Part shown: positions 1 through 5,331 of the stretch, in pieces
How the letters are laid out: each line of letters opens with the position of its first letter
Numbering within the stretch: the first letter of the stretch is position 1
NCBI GenBank assembly: GCA_003157595.1
Contig: PMKB01000015.1
Coordinates: forward strand, 29,521 to 36,574
Origin: Solirubrobacterales bacterium
GTDB lineage: Bacteria; Actinomycetota; Thermoleophilia; Solirubrobacterales; Solirubrobacteraceae
DNA: 7,054 bases
Direction: 5' to 3'
The notes under the pieces: model-generated
What the model saw: the letters and a program-made list of their open reading frames with translations, nothing else
What the model was told of the DNA's origin: nothing
Databases searched by the model: none
Program-made: the position numbers and the translations under genes

Positions 1-218
1 CCCGCCTGGGCGGCGCCGATCGCGACGCCGCAAATCGCGCCCTCGCTGATTGGCGTGTTGCGGACACGCTCGCGGCCGAACTCCTCGGCGAGACCAGCCG
101 TCGCGGTGTAGGGGCCGCCCTCGGCAACGTCCTCGCCCATCACGAAGACCCTCTCATCGGCCCGCATCGCGGCGGCCAGCGCGGCGTTGATCGCCTTCAC
201 GTAGGTGGTGGTGATCAC
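1..218 (-). CDS. 2-oxo acid dehydrogenase E1 beta subunit (beta2), 5' part only
   Basis: This is the first 72 codons of a second E1 beta subunit; the rest lies beyond position 1. The translation starts MITTTYVKAINAALAAAMRA and continues with VFVMGEDVAEGG, a segment FGRERV and then NTPISEGAICGVAIGAAQAG. GED and TPISE are hallmarks of the PDH/acetoin/branched-chain E1 beta family, and the Glu of TPISE is the residue that contacts the aminopyrimidine of thiamine diphosphate. With the alpha subunit just upstream it should form an alpha2beta2 heterotetramer that decarboxylates a 2-oxo acid and passes the acyl group to a lipoyl E2. I chose the GTG at 218 because it gives the usual family N-terminus, although no Shine-Dalgarno sequence precedes it. 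The start lies inside a 23-bp tandem duplication and overlaps the stop of an eight-codon mini-ORF, which suggests coupled re-initiation. The substrate is unknown. Confidence 0.9.
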   Translation of the reverse strand, partial: MITTTYVKAINAALAAAMRADERVFVMGEDVAEGGPYTATAGLAEEFGRERVRNTPISEGAICGVAIGAAQA

Positions 219-249
219 AGCTTGCGGGTGGTGGCGATCACGGCTTGCG
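204..249. repeat. 23-bp tandem direct repeat at the alpha2/beta2 junction
   Basis: Positions 204-226 and 227-249 are head-to-tail copies of one 23-bp unit with two mismatches (212 T against 235 C, 219 A against 242 G). On the minus strand each copy contains CGCAAG, then CCG or CTG, then TGATC. The upstream copy (227-249) holds the alpha2 stop TGA at 240-238. The downstream copy (204-226) holds the beta2 start GTG at 218-216. The unit therefore duplicates an ancestral GTGA stop/start overlap. Confidence 0.9.
215..241 (-). other. Eight-codon mini-ORF bridging alpha2 and beta2
   Basis: On the minus strand GTG at 241-239 overlaps the alpha2 stop. It reads GTG ATC GCC ACC ACC CGC AAG CTG and then TGA at 217-215, which overlaps the beta2 GTG at 218-216. 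It follows from the 23-bp duplication: the repeat length plus one is divisible by three, so the frame closes on the second stop. It is probably not a functional peptide. It could carry ribosomes across the spacer from the alpha2 stop to the beta2 start, but that role is inference. Confidence 0.4.
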
Positions 250-1251
250 TCTGCCGGCGTAGACGAGCTCCTCGAGCAGCTCAACGTCCGGGTAGGGGCT
301 CAGGCGCGCAAAGCCGACGGCCGCTTCGACCTCCGTGCGCGCCTCGCGCTCGGCCCTTTCGAGGTCCTCGGCGTCAAACCAGCCCGCTGCTGTCCCATGG
401 CGCGCCAGACGCGTGATCGGGTCCCGCTGTTGCCACTCCGTCGCCGCGAGCGCCTCGCGATACTGCGTGGGATCCCCTTCGTAGTGCCCGCGCAGCCGGT
501 AGGTCAGGCACTCGAGCAGAAGCGGGCCCTCGCCACGACGCGCCAGCTCGAGAAATCGGCCGAAGGCCTCCCAGACAGCCGCCACGTCGTTGCCGTCGAC
601 GGTTTCGCGCATCAGACCGTAGGGCGCGACGACGTCGCTGACACGCTCGACGTTGGTGTGCGCCGAGCGCGGCGTGAACTCCGCGAAGCCATTGTTCTCG
701 CAGACCAGGATCACCGGGAGCCCCCATAGCGACGCCAGGTTGATCGACTCGTTGAAATGGCCTGCCTGCACTGCGCCGTCGCCGAAGAACACGACCGCCA
801 CCTCCTTGCCACCGCGAAGTCGTGTCGCGAGCGCACTGCCGAGCGCGAGCGGGATGTTGCCGCCGACCACGCCCGTGGCACCCATCAGGCCGTGCTCCAC
901 GTCGACCAGATGCATCGACCCGCCGAAACCGCGGCAGAGGCCGTCGCTGCGTCCCATCAGCTCGGCCATGATCCGGTTGAGCGGCGCGCCCTTGGCGATC
1001 GCGTGTCCGTGCGCCCGATGACCGCTGTACACGGAGTCCGCGACATCCAGCTGGCTGCAGATCGCGGCGGCGACACCCTCCTGCCCGACGCTGAGGTGCA
1101 TCAGGCCGTAGACCTCATCGGCGCGCTTGAGCACTCCCACGCGCTCCTCGAAGACGCGGATGCGCCACATCGTCGCGAGCAGCGCGAGCGCCGCCTGCGC
1201 GTCGAGCGCGACGCCCGGCCGGGCTTTGGCCTCCGCGTCCTTTCCGGTCAC
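238..1251 (-). CDS. 2-oxo acid dehydrogenase E1 alpha subunit (alpha2), PDH/acetoin dehydrogenase type
   Basis: A 337-residue protein of normal family length. The thiamine-diphosphate motif is intact: GDG at residues 157-159 and NN at 186-187, separated by 26 residues. Upstream are HRAHGHAIAKG (78-88) and GGSMHLVD (110-117), typical of acetoin and pyruvate E1 alpha chains. RGHYEGDP (254-261) matches the loop that carries the conserved active-site His. The protein should pair with beta2 (and possibly beta1) to decarboxylate a 2-oxo acid in the cytoplasm and reductively acylate a lipoyl E2. The start is GTG at 1251-1249, sharing GTGA with the beta1 stop (a 4-nt overlap), so translation is probably coupled; only a weak GAAGG lies close upstream. 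The next in-frame Met is residue 28, too late for the family N-terminus. Pyruvate, acetoin and branched-chain 2-oxo acids are all possible substrates. Confidence 0.93.
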   Translation of the reverse strand: MTGKDAEAKARPGVALDAQAALALLATMWRIRVFEERVGVLKRADEVYGLMHLSVGQEGVAAAICSQLDVADSVYSGHRAHGHAIAKGAPLNRIMAELMGRSDGLCRGFGGSMHLVDVEHGLMGATGVVGGNIPLALGSALATRLRGGKEVAVVFFGDGAVQAGHFNESINLASLWGLPVILVCENNGFAEFTPRSAHTNVERVSDVVAPYGLMRETVDGNDVAAVWEAFGRFLELARRGEGPLLLECLTYRLRGHYEGDPTQYREALAATEWQQRDPITRLARHGTAAGWFDAEDLERAEREARTEVEAAVGFARLSPYPDVELLEELVYAGRRKP

Positions 1252-2237
1252 GCCTTCGCCGCGACGGGCGCTGAGCCGAGAACCTCGTGCACGCCCGCGA
1301 CGATCTTGTCCTCATCGGGTATGACGAAGCGCTCCATCGGCTCGCTGTAGGGGATCGTGGCGTCGAGCGCCGTGATCTGCTTGATCGGCCCCCGCAGCGA
1401 GTCGAAGCCCTGGTCCGCGACCTCCGCGGCGATGATCGCCGAGGCGCCTCCATGACGCGTCGCCTGGTCGACCAGCACCAGGTGACCGGTCTTGGCGACC
1501 GACTCGAGGATCGTCGCGGTGTCGAGCGGCGCGAGCGTTCGCGGATCGATGACCTCGACCTCCACGCCGTCGGCCGCCAGACGCTCCGCCGCGGCCAGCG
1601 CGCGGTCGACCATCCAACCTGTGGCAACGATGGTCACGTCTCCCCCGGTCCGGCGCACGTCGGCCACGCCGAACGGGACGAGGTACTCGCCCTCGGGGAC
1701 CTCGCCGTGCTCGAGCGTCAGCAGGATGTGGTAGAAGAAACAGACCGGGTTGTCGTCGCGGATCGACGTGGCCATCAGGCCCTTCGCATCGGCGGCGGTC
1801 GAGGGCAGCGCGATCTTCAGCCCCGGGACGCCCATGAACATCCCGTAGATCGAACCGGTGTGCTGCCCGGCCCAGCCGGCGGTGAAGCCGTATCCGGCCT
1901 TCAGCACCAGCGGCACCTTGACCTGACCGCCGCTCATGGCGTGAAAGCGCGGCGCCTCGTTGACCACCTGGTCCATCGCGACCAGAAGGAACTCGGACAT
2001 GTACAGCTCCACGACCGGCCGCAGGCCGGCGAGTGCGGCGCCGACCGCCATGCCGATCTCGGCGGTTTCGGAGATCGGCGTCAGGCGCACGCGGTCGCCG
2101 CCGAACGCGTCCATGAACGGCTCCAGCGCGCTGGGCGTGGCGATGTTCTGACCGAAGTAGAGGACGCGCTCGTCGCGGGCCATCTCGAATTCGATCGCCT
2201 CGTTGATCGCGACGATGTAGGGCAGTTCGCGTGCCAT
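1248..2237 (-). CDS. 2-oxo acid dehydrogenase E1 beta subunit (beta1), divergent
   Basis: A 329-residue full-length transketolase-like beta subunit. TPISE (53-57) supplies the catalytic Glu57. DQVVNEAPRFHAMSGG (89-104) and AGQHTGS (123-129, with His126) match the family's active-site and MSGG segments, and VIDPRTLAPLD (229-239) and SVAKTGHLVLVDQ (246-258) mark the C-terminal transketolase domain. The usual GED near residue 30 reads GQN (29-31), unlike beta2, which keeps GED. The family's DE before the C-terminal Gly-Gly is DQ here, and the typical QHSQ is QHTG. These changes suggest a different substrate from a standard PDH, but the fold and the key Glu and His are kept. The start is ATG at 2237 with a strong AGGAGGG seven bases upstream, and that site overlaps the alpha1 TAG stop. 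Its 3' end overlaps alpha2 by GTGA. It should pair with alpha1. Confidence 0.9.
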   Translation of the reverse strand: MARELPYIVAINEAIEFEMARDERVLYFGQNIATPSALEPFMDAFGGDRVRLTPISETAEIGMAVGAALAGLRPVVELYMSEFLLVAMDQVVNEAPRFHAMSGGQVKVPLVLKAGYGFTAGWAGQHTGSIYGMFMGVPGLKIALPSTAADAKGLMATSIRDDNPVCFFYHILLTLEHGEVPEGEYLVPFGVADVRRTGGDVTIVATGWMVDRALAAAERLAADGVEVEVIDPRTLAPLDTATILESVAKTGHLVLVDQATRHGGASAIIAAEVADQGFDSLRGPIKQITALDATIPYSEPMERFVIPDEDKIVAGVHEVLGSAPVAAKA

Positions 2238-2244
2238 GCTCGTT

Positions 2245-2252
2245 CCCTCCTA
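2245..2252 (-). promoter_or_regulatory. Ribosome binding site of beta1 overlapping the alpha1 stop
   Basis: The minus strand reads TAGGAGGG at 2252-2245. TAG is the alpha1 stop (2252-2250), and AGGAGGG (2251-2245) is a near-perfect Shine-Dalgarno sequence with a 7-nt spacer to the ATG at 2237. A ribosome finishing alpha1 covers this site, so the two subunits are probably made in balanced amounts. Confidence 0.85.
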
Positions 2253-3290
2253 GGCGTAGACGTGGTTGAGGGCCTCGGCGGCGTCCGGCAGCTGACTCTC
2301 CCAGGCGAAGTCGACCGCCGCTTGCATCTCTTGCCTGACCGTCGCGGCGATCTCATCGGCCTCCTCCGCGCTGATCGTGCCTTCGCCGATCAGCCGCGCG
2401 CGGAAGCGCGGAACCGGATCGCCCCGCAGCGCCGCCTCGTACTCCTCCGGCGCGCCGAACACGGCGATCGCCTCATGCTCGGGGTAGTGCAGCGGTATGC
2501 CGGGTGGGGCGATGATGTTGCCGTGTGCGCTCAGCCGGTAGACCTTCGACTCGACGAGCGTCGGCCCCTCACCGGAGCGCGCACGCTCGACGGCCGCGCC
2601 CACAACCCCGTGGACCTCGATCGGATCCCCGCCGTCGATTGTCACTCCGGGCATGCTGAACGCCTTGGCCTTGATGGCGAGCGGCTCGCCGGCGGCGGCA
2701 TTGGCGTCCTCCTGCTCGACGCGTGTGACGACGTTGTAGCTGTTGTTCTCCATCACGAAGACGATCGGCAGCTTCCACAGCGAAGCGATATTCAGCGACT
2801 CGGCGAACGCGCCCTGCTTGGAGGCGCCGTCGCCGAAGAAGCACAGCACGACTTGCCCCTGTTTGCGAATCTGAGCAGCCCAGGCGGCGCCCGTCGCGTG
2901 CGGAATCCCCGCTCCGACGATGCCTGAGGTGCCGAGGAACCCACGATCGACGTCGACCAGGTGCATCGAGCCGCCGTAGCCGCCGCAGATTCCCGTCTTC
3001 TTGCCGTAGATCTCGGCCATCATCGCGTTCGCGTCGCTGCCCAGCGCGAGCGGGTAGCCGTGGCAGCGGTAGGTGGCGAGCACCTGGTCGCCGCCCCGCA
3101 GCGTGGCCAGCGAACCGACGATCGACGCCTCGGCGCCGTCGGCGAGGTGCGTGTGTCCCCTGATCGCTCCGGGGTGTTCCTCGAACGTGTTCTTGACCCG
3201 CTCCTCGAACTCACGGATCCTCACCATCTGCTTGAACATCCAGCTCAGCCGGTCCTTGTCGAGGCCGTGCGCCTCTTGGTCGCTGCTCAC
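2250..3290 (-). CDS. 2-oxo acid dehydrogenase E1 alpha subunit (alpha1)
   Basis: A 346-residue thiamine-diphosphate-dependent E1 alpha chain. GDG (153-155) and ENN (181-183) bracket the cofactor motif, and GGSMHLVDVDRG (106-117) and ESLNIASLWKLPIVFV (164-179) are classic for the family. The region that usually reads Arg-Gly-His-Gly-His has RCHGYPLALG (75-84). The loop after YRLSAHG (251-257) is unusual: His256 sits at the expected active-site place, but the following segment IIAPPGIPLHYPE (259-271) replaces the normal short Asp/Tyr-rich stretch. That points to an altered substrate or partner surface relative to alpha2. The start GTG at 3290 has AAAGGAG at 3304-3298 with a 7-nt spacer. The stop TAG is embedded in the beta1 ribosome binding site. 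The pairing with beta1 is inferred from order; the substrate is unknown. Confidence 0.92.
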   Translation of the reverse strand: MSSDQEAHGLDKDRLSWMFKQMVRIREFEERVKNTFEEHPGAIRGHTHLADGAEASIVGSLATLRGGDQVLATYRCHGYPLALGSDANAMMAEIYGKKTGICGGYGGSMHLVDVDRGFLGTSGIVGAGIPHATGAAWAAQIRKQGQVVLCFFGDGASKQGAFAESLNIASLWKLPIVFVMENNSYNVVTRVEQEDANAAAGEPLAIKAKAFSMPGVTIDGGDPIEVHGVVGAAVERARSGEGPTLVESKVYRLSAHGNIIAPPGIPLHYPEHEAIAVFGAPEEYEAALRGDPVPRFRARLIGEGTISAEEADEIAATVRQEMQAAVDFAWESQLPDAAEALNHVYA

Positions 3291-3313
3291 CTATGGGCTC
3301 CTTTCGCGCTCAC
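3287..3313 (-). other. Eight-codon mini-ORF bridging the TIM-barrel gene and alpha1
   Basis: GTG at 3313-3311 overlaps the stop TGA (3312-3310) of the upstream gene. It reads eight codons and ends in TGA at 3289-3287, which overlaps the alpha1 GTG at 3290-3288. This geometry, including the 23-nt distance between the two GTG codons, is the same as at the alpha2/beta2 junction. Here the two segments share only GTGAGC, so it is not an obvious duplication. It may be chance, or a coupling device; there is also a proper Shine-Dalgarno sequence inside it. Confidence 0.25.
3298..3304 (-). promoter_or_regulatory. Ribosome binding site of alpha1
   Basis: AAAGGAG on the minus strand at 3304-3298, with seven bases before the GTG at 3290. 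It decides the start of alpha1, since no ATG is in frame nearby. Confidence 0.8.
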
Positions 3314-4179
3314 GCGACACCGGCGCGGAATTGCGCCGCGGTAGTTTCGTACGCCCGCTCAAAGATCTGATCCATCGGCAGGTTGCGCAGCTCCTCCGAG
3401 AGCACCTCGACGCCCCACGGCCCGGCATAGCCGATGTCGCGGCAGACCTCGACGTAGGCCGGGATGTCGAACTCCCCCTCGCCCGGAAGGCGGCGATGGT
3501 TGACCGTCTCGTCGATCAGATCGGGCATATTCTCGCGCCGGCCGTCGCTCAGCTCGACCCAGCCGAGTAGACCCGACGGGATTGGCCGCAGATCGTCCGG
3601 GGCGATCCCAAGCTTCTCCATATGCCAGGTGTCCACCGCGATCACGCCGTTTGCTGCGTCGGCGCCGCCAACCACCTCGAGCGCCGCATCGACCGTGTTG
3701 ACGTTCACGTCGAAGGGCATGAACTCGTAGGCGATGAGCGCATCGTGCTGCTGCACCGCGTCGGCGCACAGCTGCGCGAAGCGCTCGGTGAGCTGCGGCA
3801 GCGGACACGGCGTGCCAGGGATGTTCCCAACCTTGATGTGGTGAGCGTCCAGCGCAGCGGCAGCTTCGAACAGCAGTTTGCGCGTGGCATCGGAGGCCTT
3901 GCGACGGTCGTCGTCCTCGTCCAAGAACCAGTCCATCAGGAACTCGAGCTCGAGATGCGCGAGCCCGTGGTCGTCAAGGATCTGCTTCATCTCGCGCAGC
4001 GTGCGCCGCTCGAGCACGTGCTCCAGGTCGGCGTGCCAGATGCCGATGCCGGCGAAACCCACCCGTTGCGCGGCCGCGCAACGGTCGCGGAAGTCGAACA
4101 GGCTCCACTCACGCCCGCTGTGGACCTCGACGGGACCGGACACGGTCCAGTACAGGCCGAGCAGTTCGACGTCACCCAT
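3310..4179 (-). CDS. Sugar phosphate isomerase/epimerase-like TIM barrel (AP endonuclease 2/IolE family)
   Basis: A 289-residue single-domain TIM barrel of the xylose-isomerase-like family, which includes IolE, hydroxypyruvate isomerase and AsbF/QuiC-type 3-dehydroshikimate dehydratases. Recognisable strands are GFAGIGIWH (41-49), LAHLELEF (73-80), HHIKVGN (113-119), IAYEFMPF (149-156), VIAVDTWHMEKLG (179-191), GWVELSDG (206-213) and WGVEVLS (255-261). Likely divalent-metal ligands are Glu152, Asp183 with His186, and Glu258. Family members usually have a His-x-x-Asp near the fourth ligand; here the strand reads VELSDG, with Glu209. LPGEGEFD (231-238) is the common loop of this family. The start is ATG at 4179 behind AGAGGAG (4197-4191). 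It is the first gene after the 198-bp spacer and so may head the E1 operon. Isomerase, epimerase and dehydratase activities cannot be told apart here. Confidence 0.85.
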   Translation of the reverse strand: MGDVELLGLYWTVSGPVEVHSGREWSLFDFRDRCAAAQRVGFAGIGIWHADLEHVLERRTLREMKQILDDHGLAHLELEFLMDWFLDEDDDRRKASDATRKLLFEAAAALDAHHIKVGNIPGTPCPLPQLTERFAQLCADAVQQHDALIAYEFMPFDVNVNTVDAALEVVGGADAANGVIAVDTWHMEKLGIAPDDLRPIPSGLLGWVELSDGRRENMPDLIDETVNHRRLPGEGEFDIPAYVEVCRDIGYAGPWGVEVLSEELRNLPMDQIFERAYETTAAQFRAGVA

Positions 4180-4279
4180 GTCTGTCCGTTCTCCTCTCGC
4201 TGCTCGGGGGGTCTCCGCACTTCAGCGCCGGCGACTTCTGCATGCACTCCCGCGCGGGCGTTTCGTCGAGCGAGCGCCA

Positions 4280-4285
4280 AGCATA
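4280..4285 (-). promoter_or_regulatory. Candidate -10 element for the TIM-barrel/E1 operon
   Basis: TATGCT on the minus strand at 4285-4280 fits the actinobacterial -10 pattern TAnnnT and lies about 100 bases before the ATG at 4179. The hexamer 17 bases upstream (GGCCAC) is a poor -35, so this is a weak prediction. Confidence 0.2.
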
Positions 4286-4316
4286 TCCGCGCGCGGCACG
4301 CGGTGGCCTACCTGGC

Positions 4317-4371
4317 GAACGCTGAACTTCCTGCAAATGTTCACACGCAGGCAACCTCGAGAACGCGTTCT
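4317..4371. promoter_or_regulatory. Candidate operator region: 12-bp palindrome plus GAAC/GTTC half-site cluster
   Basis: AGAACGCGTTCT at 4360-4371 is a perfect 12-bp palindrome with a central CG, the geometry common for LacI-family operators. A second inverted pair, TGAAC (4323-4327) and GTTCA (4339-4343), is separated by 11 bases. A further GAAC lies at 4317-4320. In all, five GAAC or GTTC tetramers fall within 55 bases, in the only intergenic region of the window. The assignment to a regulator family is inference; no regulator gene is visible here. Confidence 0.45.
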
Positions 4372-4377
4372 GCGCTG

Positions 4378-5331
4378 TCACGGCCGATCACCGGCAGCTT
4401 CGATCGGTGGCGTCCCGTAGGTGTGGAAGCTCTCGACTGTATGCACGCCCCAAGCCTGACCACGGGCGCGCTCCTCCTGGGTCCACACGACGGTCGGATG
4501 CTCAGGGTCGTAGACGAGATAGCCGCCGGTCGTGACCTCGATGCGGTTGCCGCCGGGCTCAATCCCGTAGAGGAAGAACCCTTGCGCGATCGCGTGCTTT
4601 GACGGCGCAGCCTCGATCTGGATGTCGTGCTCGAGAAACAGGTCGGCGGCGCGCAGGCACTCCTCGCGCGTGTCGACCCAGAAGGCCAAGTGGTGCAGGC
4701 GTCCACGCGCGCCGTAGGCGTCGCGCGTATAGATCAGCTCGTGCGCTGCGATCGACGCGCTAAGCCACGCGCCAGCCTCGCTGCCGTCGTCCAGTTCGAT
4801 GCGCTCGTGCAGACGGTAGCCGAGCGCCTGCTGAGCGAACTCGCGGCTGGCGCGCACGTCGGCAGCCAGGACGTTGACGTGATCGAGGCGCTTGACCGCG
4901 GCGCCGCGCCCGAGATAGCGCTGCGGCTGGTTCTTCAGGGCCGGTCGCAGGTGCTTGGGCGCCTCGTAACGGTCGCATTCGTAGTACAGCTCGAAGCGGT
5001 GGCCGTCGGGGTCGCGAAAGCCGTAGGAGGGGCCGCGACCGCGCGCACCCTCGCTCCAGCCCTCCCCGAGCCCACTCGCCGCGACCGTCGCGACACGGCG
5101 CTCCAGCGCCGCCTGGCTGCTTGCGCGCAGGCCGAGCCAGGCCATCCCCGGCTGCGCCGACTCGCTCAGCACAAGGCTGTAGCGCTGGTAGTCGCCCCAC
5201 CCGCGCAGGTAGACCGAGCCACCGTCGCGACCCTCGATCTCCATCCCGAGGACGTCGACGAAGAACGCGAGGCTGAGCTCGGCGCTCGGCGTCAAGAGCT
5301 CCACCGGCCCGAGGTGCGCGATCTCGCTCAC
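4378..5331 (-). CDS. Type I extradiol dioxygenase, catechol 2,3-dioxygenase (XylE) like
   Basis: A 317-residue two-domain vicinal-oxygen-chelate protein. It should cleave a catechol-type ring next to its two hydroxyls using Fe(II) and O2. The N-terminal domain (about 1-120) contains GPVELLTPS and ends DPDGHRFELYYE (107-118). The catalytic C-terminal domain (about 148-285) has DHVNV with His151, GRLHHLAF with His214, and GNRIEV with Glu265 as the 2-His-1-Glu iron triad. His197, His246 (SKHA) and Tyr255 match the conserved second-sphere residues of XylE, with nearly the same spacing. The tail resembles XylE up to HPTVVWT (278-284) and then differs. The start is GTG at 5331, sharing GTGA with the stop of the upstream aldolase gene. 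Catechol, a substituted catechol, protocatechuate or homoprotocatechuate are all possible substrates. Confidence 0.9.
   Translation of the reverse strand: MSEIAHLGPVELLTPSAELSLAFFVDVLGMEIEGRDGGSVYLRGWGDYQRYSLVLSESAQPGMAWLGLRASSQAALERRVATVAASGLGEGWSEGARGRGPSYGFRDPDGHRFELYYECDRYEAPKHLRPALKNQPQRYLGRGAAVKRLDHVNVLAADVRASREFAQQALGYRLHERIELDDGSEAGAWLSASIAAHELIYTRDAYGARGRLHHLAFWVDTREECLRAADLFLEHDIQIEAAPSKHAIAQGFFLYGIEPGGNRIEVTTGGYLVYDPEHPTVVWTQEERARGQAWGVHTVESFHTYGTPPIEAAGDRP

Larger units (their letters stand above)
4180..4377 (-). other. Intergenic spacer between the two operon blocks
   Basis: This is the only gap here large enough for a promoter. I see no conserved coding frame in it. Its upstream third (about 4317-4377) is less G+C-rich and holds palindromic elements. 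Its middle has G+C-rich self-complementary decamers at 4287-4296 and 4249-4258, and there is an 8-bp palindrome TGCATGCA at 4239-4246. Its downstream end carries the ribosome binding site AGAGGAG (4197-4191) of the TIM-barrel gene, 11 bases before its ATG by the AGGAG core. No terminator with a U-tract is apparent. Confidence 0.7.

Noticed and set aside
205..729. Plus-strand frame of 174 codons near the window start
   Set aside because: It lies opposite E1 alpha2, starts inside the 23-bp repeat and shows no recognisable motif or ribosome binding site.
1287..2927. Plus-strand open frame of 546 codons antisense to beta1, alpha1 and the 3' end of alpha2's overlap
   Set aside because: It runs across several well-supported genes on the other strand. 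Its translation is Arg/Asp/His/Leu-rich with no domain, as expected for a frame opposite G+C-rich codons.
4249..4296. Two G+C-rich self-complementary decamers (4249-4258 and 4287-4296) as a transcription terminator
   Set aside because: Both are loop-free CG palindromes without a following T-run on either strand, and such tracts are frequent by chance in this composition.
4341..4371. A -35/-10 promoter starting from TTGCCT (minus strand, 4354-4349)
   Set aside because: At 16-18 bases downstream the hexamers (such as GGAAGT) do not resemble a -10 element.
3622..4602. Plus-strand frame of 326 codons across the TIM-barrel gene, spacer and dioxygenase 3' end
   Set aside because: It spans two real minus-strand genes and the spacer, with composition typical of an antisense shadow and no family resemblance.
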